From contig JAIBAG010000001.1 in assembly GCA_019695305.1 (NCBI GenBank), positions 82,774-146,773 of the forward strand: a stretch of 64,000 bases of DNA, in the 5' to 3' direction. Below the pieces are notes generated by a model that was given only the letters and a program-made list of their open reading frames with translations, made no database searches and was not told the origin of the DNA. The position numbers and the translations under genes were made by a program. Of the stretch, positions 9,621-17,643 are shown piece after piece. The number at the start of each line of letters is the position of its first letter. Position 1 is the first letter of the stretch. The DNA is from a bacterium. Lineage in GTDB: Bacteria > UBA10199 > JAIBAG01.

Positions 9621-10529
9621 ATGCTTTCCAACTTTAAACTGGATGTAGAATATCATATTCAACGCAAAATAGCCGATGGCGGCATGGGTTCGGTTTATGA
9701 AGCACTTCAATGTGGTGTGCAGGGCTTTACAAAAACGGTTGCCATCAAAGTACTCTTACCTCAATACGCCCAAAATAAACTTTATCTCGACATGTTTATT
9801 AATGAAGCACGTCTGGTAGCGTCTCTTGTTCACGAAAATATAGTTTCTCTTTATCATTTAGGCTTTCACGATAATGCTTATGTCATTGTAATGGAGTATA
9901 TTGATGGTTATTCGCTGAATGAATTTTTGGAACATCACCGTAAAATAGGAAAAAGAATACCCGAAGAAATAGCCGTGTTTATTGCCAGCCGCATTGCCAG
10001 GGGCCTGTCGTATGCCCATACAAGGCCCAACATGGTATCGGTAGTGCACCGCGATGTAAGCCCGCGCAATATATTAATTACAAGTGAAGGATTGCCAAAA
10101 TTGGCCGATTTTGGATTGGCCATGGTAGTGGAGGGCACTGGAGGTAAACAAACCTACCGCGCCGGTAAAATGGCCTACATGTCGCCCGAGCAGGCAAAGG
10201 GCGAGACGCTCGATAGAAGAACGGATATTTTTTCGTTAGGTGCCGTTTTGTTTGAAATGCTCACACTGCATCGCATTAGAAAAGGCACAACCAAAGCTGG
10301 CCCCTCATTAAAACAAGCGATGGAGGGAGAAGTAAATTGGGATTTACTTAAAGTGAACGATCGTTTAAACACCATTTTAAAACGTTGTTTAGCTCTTGAT
10401 CCTAATAATCGTTACAATAAAACCCCGGAGCTGGCTGAAGACTTGGAACGTTACATTTACGAAGGCGGCTATGGCCCTACCATTGCAGCTCTTAAGGCGT
10501 ATGCCGAAAAAATAGGAATAAATTCATGA
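9621..10529 (+). CDS. Bacterial Ser/Thr protein kinase (Hanks type), soluble
   Basis: A 302-aa eukaryote-like kinase that is almost only catalytic domain. The glycine loop is IADGGMGSVYEA, the ATP-anchoring Lys is in VAIKVL, the catalytic loop is VVHRDVSPRNIL, the metal site is LADFGLAM, and the activation-segment end is YMSPEQA, so all catalytic residues are present. There is no transmembrane helix or extracellular sensor, unlike PknB. I chose ATG 9621 over the adjacent TTG at 9618. It lies 15 bases after the surface-protein gene and its stop overlaps the next start (ATGA), so the three genes form an operon. The substrate is unknown; the operon suggests control of the surface protein or the heme protein. 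Confidence 0.92.
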   Translation: MLSNFKLDVEYHIQRKIADGGMGSVYEALQCGVQGFTKTVAIKVLLPQYAQNKLYLDMFINEARLVASLVHENIVSLYHLGFHDNAYVIVMEYIDGYSLNEFLEHHRKIGKRIPEEIAVFIASRIARGLSYAHTRPNMVSVVHRDVSPRNILITSEGLPKLADFGLAMVVEGTGGKQTYRAGKMAYMSPEQAKGETLDRRTDIFSLGAVLFEMLTLHRIRKGTTKAGPSLKQAMEGEVNWDLLKVNDRLNTILKRCLALDPNNRYNKTPELAEDLERYIYEGGYGPTIAALKAYAEKIGINS

Positions 10530-11092
10530 AAAAAATAATTTTAATAGTTACTAGTCTTATCATTTTCATTTTAATTACCCGCTTTATTGAGATTAAAACA
10601 CCACCACTGACCGAAACTAAACCTGCTCTTAGATGCACTACCGATAGCAATGCAAACGGTTTAAAGTGCGCTACCCTCGAAGCTATCAATAAGGAATATC
10701 AGGAAAAAGTTTTACCTATGGCCAAAGAAAAATGTCTCATGTGTCATGGCCATGTAGAAAAGATGCCGCTCTATTCTGTTATTCCTCCGGCATCTTTTTT
10801 GGTAAATCATGATATTGATGAAGCCAAGGAAAAATATAACATGACTTTTGATTTTCCTTTTAGCGGTAAAGAAGGGCACGATTTTGTTGAAAGCCTTGAT
10901 GAACTAATAGACGTGATTGACGAAGGAGAAATGCCCCCTGCCATTTATTTGGCCATGCATTTAAAATCGTTTGTAAGCGCATCCGAAAAACAGGCTATTA
11001 TGGAATGGATAAAACATTCCAAGGCACTTTTAGCGCAAGAAGGAATTACAAAATCGGAAGCAGGTGATGGAAGCGATGAAGATCGTGATTAA
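10526..11092 (+). CDS. Membrane-anchored c-type heme-binding protein
   Basis: A 188-aa protein with an uncleaved-looking N-terminal anchor (MKKIILIVTSLIIFILITRF) and a periplasmic domain carrying one CLMCH heme c attachment site around residue 71. It resembles the haem-binding domain family with a conserved EMPP segment (GEMPPAIY), whose Met may be the distal ligand, and a closing helix (SEKQAIMEWIK) typical of these domains. A second pair of Cys (RCTTD, KCATL) precedes the heme site. The start overlaps the kinase stop. The acidic C-terminus (EAGDGSDEDRD) overlaps the convergent CoA-disulfide reductase stop by 4 bases. Electron-transfer partner unknown. Confidence 0.8.
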   Translation: MKKIILIVTSLIIFILITRFIEIKTPPLTETKPALRCTTDSNANGLKCATLEAINKEYQEKVLPMAKEKCLMCHGHVEKMPLYSVIPPASFLVNHDIDEAKEKYNMTFDFPFSGKEGHDFVESLDELIDVIDEGEMPPAIYLAMHLKSFVSASEKQAIMEWIKHSKALLAQEGITKSEAGDGSDEDRD

Positions 11093-12714
11093 TTTGTATT
11101 TCTGGCCTGCAGAAAGCCACCTTTTAAATTAGCCACCTGAAAACCGTTTTGATTAAGTATTTGATAGGCCAGATATCCACGCTGGCCTTTTTGGCAATAC
11201 ACCACTATTTTTTTATCTTTTGGAATTTCATGTAAGCGATCGCGTAACTGGGAAACTGGAATATTAACTGAATTACCCAATTTCCCAAATTTTTGTATTT
11301 CATCGGGATTACGCACATCCACCAAAAAATCTGCTTCTGAAAAAGTTTCGATCGTCCGTACATCACCCTTCACTTCGTGCCCCGCTACAAATGAAGCAAT
11401 ATTGATGGGATCGTTGGCCGATCCAAACGGTGGAGCATAAGCTAAATCGAGTGATTCCAAATCGTGCACGGTCATTTTACCGTAGATTGCCGTGGCTAAA
11501 ACATCCACGCGTTTATCTACCCCATTTTCTCCCATTACTTGTGCACCTAAAATGCGGCCGCTACCTTCCTCCACTAAAAGTTTGGTAATTACAGTTGTAG
11601 CACCGGGATAATAGGAGGCATGAGAAGGATCGCGCGTTGTTGAGGTAAAAAAGGTAAAACCAGCATCTTTGGCCTGTTTGCTATTTAGCCCCACATATCC
11701 AATTGTTTTATTAAGAAGACGCACAATAGATGTGCCTAAAGCGCCCGGATAGGTAAGATGGGCTCCCGCAGCATTAGCTCCCGCAATCCGCCCCTGACGA
11801 TTAGCCGGGCCAGCCAGCGGAATACGTAAACGTGCGCCAGTAATAAGATGTGTTGTTTCGGCGGCATCACCCACCACATAAATATCGGGATCGGATGATT
11901 GTAAACGTCCATTAGCCTTCACTCCTCCCGTCACACCAATTTCCAAACCGGCCTCGCGAGCAAGCGCCACTTCGGGTTTTACTCCTACCGATAAGAGTAC
12001 CATATCCGCATTTACCTTTTGTCCGTTTTCCAAAACAACAAAATCTTTTCCCATTTCGCTAGCGCCTATGGCATTTAAAATGGTGAGTGTGTTTGCATAA
12101 TCCTGCTCCATATCTCGCACCAGCTCACGTGCCATATCGTCATCTAATAGAGGCAAAATATGCGGGGCCTTTTCAATAACCGTCACCTTTAAACCACGGT
12201 GCATTAAGGCCTCGGCCATTTCTAAACCAATAAACCCACCGCCAATAACAGCCGCCGTTTTTGGATTTTGGGTTTTAATAAATAAATCTATCTTGTCCAT
12301 GTCGGGCACATCACGCAAAACAAACACATGTTCGGCGGGTAAACCTTTAAAAGGAGGCACAATCGGCATGGCGCCCTGGCTCATAATAAGTTTATCGTAT
12401 ACCTCGTCGATAATAGACCCATCGGGGGTTTTTACTTTTACTTTTTTAGCTACACGATCAACACTTAGAACCTCATGCCGAATAAGGGCTTTTATACGAT
12501 ATTTATCCCAAAATTTTTGCGGAGTCATTAAAAGCAGTTTTTCACGATCTTTAATTTCGCCGGCTATGTAATAAGGAAGACCACAATTAGCAAAAGAGAG
12601 ATACTCACCCCGTTCAAAAACGGTAATCTCCGCATGTTCATTAACCCGGCGCGCTTTTGCGGCCGCTGTGGCTCCACCGGCCACACCACCAATAACAACT
12701 ATTTTAAGCGACAT
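11089..12714 (-). CDS. CoA-disulfide reductase / persulfide reductase with C-terminal rhodanese
   Basis: A 541-aa flavoenzyme of the CoADR-Rhd type, which uses NAD(P)H to reduce CoA disulfide or CoA persulfide. Residues 7-13 hold the FAD fold GGVAGG; the active-site Cys is in SFANCGLPYY near residue 44; NAD binding is AVIGGGFIGLEMAEAL near 155; the second FAD motif is IYVVGDAAE. Residues about 445-541 are a rhodanese domain with loop VVYCQKGQRG, whose Cys would carry a persulfide. It is third in an operon after a membrane rhodanese and an ArsR-type repressor, with a 14-base gap, which strongly supports sulfane-sulfur handling. Whether the preferred substrate is CoA disulfide, CoA persulfide or polysulfide cannot be told. 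Confidence 0.93.
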   Translation of the reverse strand: MSLKIVVIGGVAGGATAAAKARRVNEHAEITVFERGEYLSFANCGLPYYIAGEIKDREKLLLMTPQKFWDKYRIKALIRHEVLSVDRVAKKVKVKTPDGSIIDEVYDKLIMSQGAMPIVPPFKGLPAEHVFVLRDVPDMDKIDLFIKTQNPKTAAVIGGGFIGLEMAEALMHRGLKVTVIEKAPHILPLLDDDMARELVRDMEQDYANTLTILNAIGASEMGKDFVVLENGQKVNADMVLLSVGVKPEVALAREAGLEIGVTGGVKANGRLQSSDPDIYVVGDAAETTHLITGARLRIPLAGPANRQGRIAGANAAGAHLTYPGALGTSIVRLLNKTIGYVGLNSKQAKDAGFTFFTSTTRDPSHASYYPGATTVITKLLVEEGSGRILGAQVMGENGVDKRVDVLATAIYGKMTVHDLESLDLAYAPPFGSANDPINIASFVAGHEVKGDVRTIETFSEADFLVDVRNPDEIQKFGKLGNSVNIPVSQLRDRLHEIPKDKKIVVYCQKGQRGYLAYQILNQNGFQVANLKGGFLQARNTN

Positions 12715-12728
12715 ATTGTCTCCTTTTT

Positions 12729-13052
12729 TTAAGCACCAAATTTTTTGGCAATTGAATTTTTATATCCTTCGCAAATATGGCTACACAGCTGCAATACAAA
12801 GGGTCCTATCATCCGATAATACACTGTTGTTTTGTCGCGGCGACTACTGAGCAAGTGGGCCCGGCTTAAAATGGAAAGATGACGCGAAATATTAGCTTGG
12901 GCTGTTCCTACCTCGGCCACAATATCGCCCACACTTTTTTCGCCATCATGCAGATACTGCATAATTTTTAAACGTGTAGGATCGGATAAAGCCTTCATCA
13001 TCACGGCAATGTTTGATAATTCCTGATCATTTAATTTATCAAGCTTGGCCAT
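12729..13052 (-). CDS. ArsR/SmtB-family repressor, probably reactive-sulfur responsive
   Basis: A 107-aa winged-helix repressor: ALSDPTRLKIMQYL, then the recognition helix TAQANISRHLSILSRAHLL and wing RRDKTTVYYRM. The arsenic-type CVC motif of helix 3 is absent. Two Cys sit four residues apart in the last helix (LCSHIC), and there are no others, which would suit thiol or persulfide sensing as in YgaV/BigR/SqrR relatives, although those use a different Cys pair. It overlaps the upstream rhodanese gene by 14 bases and precedes the reductase by 14. A palindrome in front of the operon (13587-13608) is the obvious operator. Sulfur sensing is inferred from the neighbours. Confidence 0.9.
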   Translation of the reverse strand: MAKLDKLNDQELSNIAVMMKALSDPTRLKIMQYLHDGEKSVGDIVAEVGTAQANISRHLSILSRAHLLSSRRDKTTVYYRMIGPFVLQLCSHICEGYKNSIAKKFGA

Positions 13053-13575
13053 TTTTTACCTCGCACGCAGGGAATTTATTAAATGGAAGTTTGGAGAGAA
13101 GTACAGCCATGCCACAAAATCCGCTAATGCCAGAAAACATTAAACCACAACCTACAAAAAGACTTAGGCCTAAAAAATAGGGGTGCACTGTTTTTGAAAG
13201 AATAATGCCCAGTACCACTAAAAACCCGGCAACCAATTGAACCTGCCTCATAAGTGGGAGCGTTTTAAGTGATCCTGTTACAAGCCCTGCATTTTTACAG
13301 GCTTTGATGCCGCCTTCTATACAGATGAGATTTTGATTCCCGCGTGCCATCAGCACTTGACGAGCCCGCTCGCTGCGAACGCCGCTTTGGCACACTAAAT
13401 AGAGTTTTTGCGCAACAGGAAGAACTACTTTACCCGTTTCTATTTGAGATAGCGGAACATTATGAGAGCCCTTGATATGCGCCGCATTAAATTCATCGGG
13501 TTCGCGCACATCCACCACACAACATGATTCTTTATCTAAAAGCTCGCTTAATTGTTTTGGCAAGATACTTGTCAT
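13039..13575 (-). CDS. YgaP-like membrane rhodanese (sulfurtransferase)
   Basis: A 178-aa protein with an N-terminal rhodanese domain (CCVVDVREPDEF ... active loop LVCQSGVRSER) and a C-terminal pair of membrane helices (about 115-165; VQLVAGFLVVLGIILSK and FLGLSLFVGCGLMFSG), the layout of E. coli YgaP. The catalytic Cys lies in CQSGVR, close to YgaP's CQAGKR. The start is the ATG at 13575, behind GGAGG; an upstream in-frame ATG at 13623 would span the operator and is less likely. In E. coli ygaP is partnered with the ArsR-type ygaV; here an ArsR gene overlaps its 3' end and the CoA-disulfide reductase follows, giving a three-gene sulfur operon. Confidence 0.92.
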   Translation of the reverse strand: MTSILPKQLSELLDKESCCVVDVREPDEFNAAHIKGSHNVPLSQIETGKVVLPVAQKLYLVCQSGVRSERARQVLMARGNQNLICIEGGIKACKNAGLVTGSLKTLPLMRQVQLVAGFLVVLGIILSKTVHPYFLGLSLFVGCGLMFSGISGFCGMAVLLSKLPFNKFPACEVKNGQA

Positions 13576-13586
13576 GAAACCTCCTA

Positions 13587-13608
13587 TATATAAGCAATTA
13601 CTTATATA
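13587..13608 (-). promoter_or_regulatory. Candidate ArsR-type operator/promoter palindrome
   Basis: TATATAAG-CAATTA-CTTATATA is a perfect 8-bp-arm inverted repeat directly upstream of the rhodanese Shine-Dalgarno (GGAGG). AT-rich palindromes of this type are usual for ArsR/SmtB repressors, and the arms themselves resemble -10 boxes. The repressor is encoded in the operon it precedes, so autoregulation is likely. It could also affect the divergent MaoC-like gene. Confidence 0.6.
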
Positions 13609-13684
13609 AAGATTGAAGTACAATTTGTCAACGGGTCATTTTTTTTACTCGAATATCAAAATCAAGTTTGCTAGAGCATACAGC

Positions 13685-14530
13685 ATGCAAACACTTGAAT
13701 TTACAAAAAATCCATCGCTCACAAAAAACTTTGCCAAAGCTCTCTTTTTGCCCCGTAAAGGCTTTGGACCAAAACCAGAACTTCCCGCCCTTAAAGGTGT
13801 TTTTAACGCTATTAAAATCAATCCGGCCCTGCTCCATTCTTATTTTGATGTGTGTCAGTTTAATAATAAAAACGATGTCCCTCTTCTTTTTCCGCATAAT
13901 CTGGCCTCGTCGGTGCATATGGCCTTGTTAACTCACAAAAGTTTTCCTTTAAAATTATTGGGAGCTGTTCATTTGCGTAATCAAATTACCCGACATGCAC
14001 CCGTTTCAACGGCCGATAACTTAAGGCTTGAAACAGCCTTCACCGAAGTGCGTGTTACATCTAAAGGCGTAGAGTTTGATTTTTATACCGAGTTTTTTAG
14101 TAACGAAAATCTGGTGTGGGAAGAAGTAACTACTTATTACAAGCGTGGACGTTTTGGGGCCGATAGTGGCAAAGAAACTAAAACCATGGAAACTTTAACC
14201 GATACGGTTGAAGTGGCTCGTTGGTATTTGTCCAAAAAATTGGGCAAACAATACGCAAAATTATCAAACGATTATAACCCCATTCACATTTCTAAAACGC
14301 TCGCTAAAATGTTTGGCTTTAAGCGCGATGTAGCGCATGGCATGGGTGTTTTGGCTACCGCGATCGATCGCGCGGGACTAGCCAATGCTAAAACCAATGA
14401 TGTTTTCTTTAAAGGCCCGCTTTTTTTAGAAAATGAAGTGAGGTTAGTACAGGGCACCACTGATAAAAGCCGTTTTGATATTTACTGTGGGAACAATCCT
14501 AAGCCCAGCATTTGCTTCCGACTGGTGTGA
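13685..14530 (+). CDS. MaoC-like dehydratase/hydratase domain protein
   Basis: A 281-aa hot-dog-fold protein. The hydratase-2 motif is clear in the C-terminal half: YAKLSNDYNPIHIS...FGFKRDVAHGM (residues about 195-225), with the catalytic Asp and His of (R)-specific enoyl hydratases in the D-x-N-P-I-H arrangement. The N-terminal half looks like a second, degenerate hot dog, as in double-hot-dog MaoC proteins. ATG 13685 is chosen because the in-frame upstream ATG at 13613 would run into the neighbour's operator region; the ribosome site is weak either way. It is divergent from the sulfur operon and convergent with fetB. It probably hydrates an acyl-CoA or acyl-ACP; the substrate is unknown. 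Confidence 0.82.
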   Translation: MQTLEFTKNPSLTKNFAKALFLPRKGFGPKPELPALKGVFNAIKINPALLHSYFDVCQFNNKNDVPLLFPHNLASSVHMALLTHKSFPLKLLGAVHLRNQITRHAPVSTADNLRLETAFTEVRVTSKGVEFDFYTEFFSNENLVWEEVTTYYKRGRFGADSGKETKTMETLTDTVEVARWYLSKKLGKQYAKLSNDYNPIHISKTLAKMFGFKRDVAHGMGVLATAIDRAGLANAKTNDVFFKGPLFLENEVRLVQGTTDKSRFDIYCGNNPKPSICFRLV

Positions 14531-14543
14531 CAAGTTAAACTCC

Positions 14544-15299
14544 TCAGATAACTAATTGATGTTTGCTGTTAAACAACACTTTGTGGATTCCCAACGCCAG
14601 CGAAATGGATGAAAATCCAAACGCAAACGTGAGCATAAAAATTATTACCAGTTGGTATTTTACAGCTACTAATGGATTTACACCCGCCATCACAAGCCCC
14701 GCCATGGCTCCCGGCAAATAAATAATACCCAAAGTTTTAAGCGTATCTACCATGGGCATGGAACAAATTTTGATAGCCCGGTTAGTTAACGGAATAATCA
14801 CTTCTTTGGCCGAAATTCCCAAAGATAAATTGGCTTCAATTAAACTTTTAGATTGTTCTATTTCAAACGTAACCCGCTCAATAAAAAAAGAACAATTGTT
14901 CATCACCTGCCCAATTAAAATACCGCCAATAGGAATAATATACTGTGCCTTCCAGGCAATTACCTTAAATAAACACAAAATAATGAGGATAGACGGCGGC
15001 ACTAAATAAATAACCAGCGCAATAAGCACACCCATTCTTTTATATTTTTTCCAGCGTCGCGCTGTTAAAAAAGTGGCGGCTCCACACATGATAAATAATA
15101 TACCGCTTACAGCCCATACATGATCAACTTTAAACAACCACAACACCACAAAACCCGCCGCCGTTAATTGTACAATACCCTGGAGCGAGCTTAAAATGAT
15201 GGGGAGAGTGAGATTAATGCGACGTAAATAAAGAAAAAGGGCAAAGAGTAAAATAAGAGAATAGGATAATGCCATCGAGGTATAGCTAATGTCGTTCAT
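14544..15299 (-). CDS. fetB: FetB-like ABC transporter permease (UPF0014)
   Basis: A 251-aa permease with seven or so membrane helices, of the UPF0014 family (E. coli FetB/YbbM, described as part of an iron exporter). Diagnostic segments are GQVMNNCSFFIERV and SMPMVDTLKTLGIIYLPGAMAGLVMAG. The start at 15299 overlaps the fetA stop (ATGA); the longer frame to 15371 lies inside fetA and is not used. It is the last gene of the maturase/peptide, binding protein, kinase, fetA set. In this setting the cargo may be the modified peptide or its metal rather than free iron; that is inference. Confidence 0.88.
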   Translation of the reverse strand: MNDISYTSMALSYSLILLFALFLYLRRINLTLPIILSSLQGIVQLTAAGFVVLWLFKVDHVWAVSGILFIMCGAATFLTARRWKKYKRMGVLIALVIYLVPPSILIILCLFKVIAWKAQYIIPIGGILIGQVMNNCSFFIERVTFEIEQSKSLIEANLSLGISAKEVIIPLTNRAIKICSMPMVDTLKTLGIIYLPGAMAGLVMAGVNPLVAVKYQLVIIFMLTFAFGFSSISLALGIHKVLFNSKHQLVI

Positions 15300-15937
15300 A
15301 TTCCTCCCTTTTTTAGAAAAAGCGGATTTACACCCAAACGCTGGGCTTGTGCGGCATCGTGCGTAACCCACACTACACGGACATTCAATTTATGAATCAA
15401 ATCTAATAGTACCGATTCAATCTTGCGAGTGGTATCCAAATCTAAATTGGCGGTGGGTTCATCTAAAAGAAGAATTTCGGGATCGTTTAATATAACGCGC
15501 ACTAAGTTAACACGCTGCAATTCACCGGTAGATAAATCACGTATTTGTTTATTTAAAATAGAAGGGTCTAAAAGAACGTCCTGCATGAGCGCTTCTAATC
15601 TGCTTTCTTCAATTTTCTTTTTATGCTGAGTGGGTCCGTAAAGAACAAAAGTATTCACAGTTTCTTCTGGCAACGCTTTTAGTTGCGGCATCAACGCCAC
15701 TTTATGACGAAGTTCTAAAACGGGAATTTCGGCAATAGATCTTTCTTTATAAAATATCTGGCCGTCCTGAGGGTCAATAAGACGGTTTAATAAACGCAAC
15801 AGTGTGCTTTTTCCAGATCCGGAGCTCCCCATAACAACATTTATTTTTTCGTCTGGAATAATAAAATTAAAATCCGAAAAAATTGAGGTGTCTGAAAATG
15901 AAAGCCTAATATTTTTTAATGTAAATAGAGGGTTCAT
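15296..15937 (-). CDS. fetA: FetA-like ABC transporter ATP-binding protein
   Basis: A 213-aa ATPase: Walker A GSSGSGKSTLL (about 36-46), Q-loop MPQLKALPEE, signature LSTGELQRVNLVR, Walker B ILLLDEPTANLD and switch WVTHDAAQ. It is full length and intact. Both ends overlap neighbours by 4 bases (kinase upstream, permease downstream), so subunits are co-translated. The pairing with a UPF0014 permease is the E. coli FetAB arrangement. No dedicated import permease of the dipeptide class is present, so this is the only ABC transporter available to the operon's binding protein within the window. Confidence 0.9.
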   Translation of the reverse strand: MNPLFTLKNIRLSFSDTSIFSDFNFIIPDEKINVVMGSSGSGKSTLLRLLNRLIDPQDGQIFYKERSIAEIPVLELRHKVALMPQLKALPEETVNTFVLYGPTQHKKKIEESRLEALMQDVLLDPSILNKQIRDLSTGELQRVNLVRVILNDPEILLLDEPTANLDLDTTRKIESVLLDLIHKLNVRVVWVTHDAAQAQRLGVNPLFLKKGGI

Positions 15938-17643
15938 TTATTCTCCGGTATCCAAAAACTAAAAGTAGTTCCTTTTCCTTGTTCGCTTACAACACTTATA
16001 ACGCCTCCATGTAATTCGATAATTTTTTTGGAAATAGCCAAGCCTAATCCCAATCCCTTGCGTTTGGTGGTGGTAAAATCGTCAAATAGAGTTTCCAGTT
16101 TATCGGCAGGAATACCAATACCGTTATCATTCACCTCAAATAATGTTTTACCAAAATCACTATTAACATTTAGTTTAATAATTCCGCCATTTGGCAAGGC
16201 TTGCAGCGCATTGGTCATAAGATTAGACAGTACACGCACCAGTAAAAAATAATCGGCTTTCACAACATGCTCGTTGTCGGCATCAAAAATAAGTTCAATT
16301 TTTTTATCGACGGCCTGTAACTCAAAACGACTTTTAAGATCAGCCAATAATTTTCCAATATTAATATCGCTGCGGTTAAACGGCATTTCAGAAGTTAAAT
16401 CCTTTAAATTACTAAAAAAAAGATCCACGTTATTAAACTCGCGCGTCACTACATTAGAAAAATCCGTAACAAATTTTGGATCACCAGCCTTTGTAGGCAT
16501 TAGCTTGGCCCAATTGCGAATATTGGTAATGGGGTGTTTTAAATCGTGCACAAGCCCACCCGCAATTTTACCAATGAGCGATAGACGTTCTTGCTTGCGA
16601 ATTTGACCGGCCTGAAAGGACAATTGCTGGGCCATCTCATTATAATGGCCTCCCATATCCGAAAATTCATCGTGGGTATCTAGTCTAATGCGATGCTCCC
16701 AATTACCGTGCGCAATTTCTTCCAAACCCAGCGTCAGTGTTTTAACTGGAGACACCACCATTTTTTTAACACTCCAATAACCAACAACAAGCATAAGAGC
16801 AATTACCAGTATAGTGAGTACCAACATTTGAATGGAAAGATGATTGGCTAATTGAAAAGCTTCTTCTGTGGGTTCGCGTACCAGCAAAATACCACCAAAG
16901 GGCAAATCAAGAGGCATTAACGACACTAAATAACGATTTGAGTTAAGTGTTTGAATAAAACTTTGAGACCCATGAATAAAATCACTAAAGCCCGGATAAG
17001 GTTTAAGCTCAAATAAAACCGACATGTTGGACGAGGCAAAAATATTACCCTTGGCATCCACTAAAAAAGCCTCACCTGTTTTTCCAATTTTCATCTGGTG
17101 CACCAGATGCCAGGCATAAATTAGATTAAGTTCGGCCACTAAAACTTTTTGTACTTTGCCTTCCTTTTTTATGGGCAAATAGACGCTAATAGCAGGCCTA
17201 ACCGGTGGCGGATTTTGTGCAATGTACACATCGCTAATGGCCATTTGCCCCTTCAGCAATTGTGGGGTTTTCTCTCTTAAATCAACAGCAGGTGGTTTTT
17301 CAAACTGACTTTGCTCTAAAACATTTCCGTCTAAATCGGTAATCATCAAATATTGAAAATAGGGATAGTTGGCAAAGGCCATTTTTAACAAATGGTCGTA
17401 TTCGTCTTGGGTGTAGCTAAATTGTTCCAACTCGCGGGAGAGATTTTGTAAAATATCAAAGCTATTATCAAAATAATTGGATACATCTCGAGTAGTGGCA
17501 CGGGCCACTTCCAAATTGGCCTGCATCACTTGTTCTTTACTAACCTGACCTATACGACTGATGGAAATAGTATGAAAAACTATTACGGGTATAATAGCCG
17601 ATAATAAAAAAATGAGGGTTAATTTAAAAAAAACTGATTTCAT
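15934..17643 (-). CDS. Sensor histidine kinase with dCache-like periplasmic domain
   Basis: A 569-aa membrane kinase. TM1 is about residues 7-27, a large periplasmic dCache-type domain spans about 30-265, TM2 about 270-291, HAMP about 292-345. The phospho-acceptor is His366 in GGLVHDLKHPITNI; N-box NLMTNALQAL, G1 DNGIGIP and G2 GLGLGLA complete the ATPase domain. The H-box is of the type that pairs with NtrC-family regulators, and such a regulator is encoded at 23278-24693. Its start overlaps the stop of the solute-binding lipoprotein gene (ATGA) and its stop overlaps fetA, so sensing and transport genes are one translational unit. The binding protein may deliver its ligand to the sensor domain. 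Confidence 0.93.
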   Translation of the reverse strand: MKSVFFKLTLIFLLSAIIPVIVFHTISISRIGQVSKEQVMQANLEVARATTRDVSNYFDNSFDILQNLSRELEQFSYTQDEYDHLLKMAFANYPYFQYLMITDLDGNVLEQSQFEKPPAVDLREKTPQLLKGQMAISDVYIAQNPPPVRPAISVYLPIKKEGKVQKVLVAELNLIYAWHLVHQMKIGKTGEAFLVDAKGNIFASSNMSVLFELKPYPGFSDFIHGSQSFIQTLNSNRYLVSLMPLDLPFGGILLVREPTEEAFQLANHLSIQMLVLTILVIALMLVVGYWSVKKMVVSPVKTLTLGLEEIAHGNWEHRIRLDTHDEFSDMGGHYNEMAQQLSFQAGQIRKQERLSLIGKIAGGLVHDLKHPITNIRNWAKLMPTKAGDPKFVTDFSNVVTREFNNVDLFFSNLKDLTSEMPFNRSDINIGKLLADLKSRFELQAVDKKIELIFDADNEHVVKADYFLLVRVLSNLMTNALQALPNGGIIKLNVNSDFGKTLFEVNDNGIGIPADKLETLFDDFTTTKRKGLGLGLAISKKIIELHGGVISVVSEQGKGTTFSFWIPENK

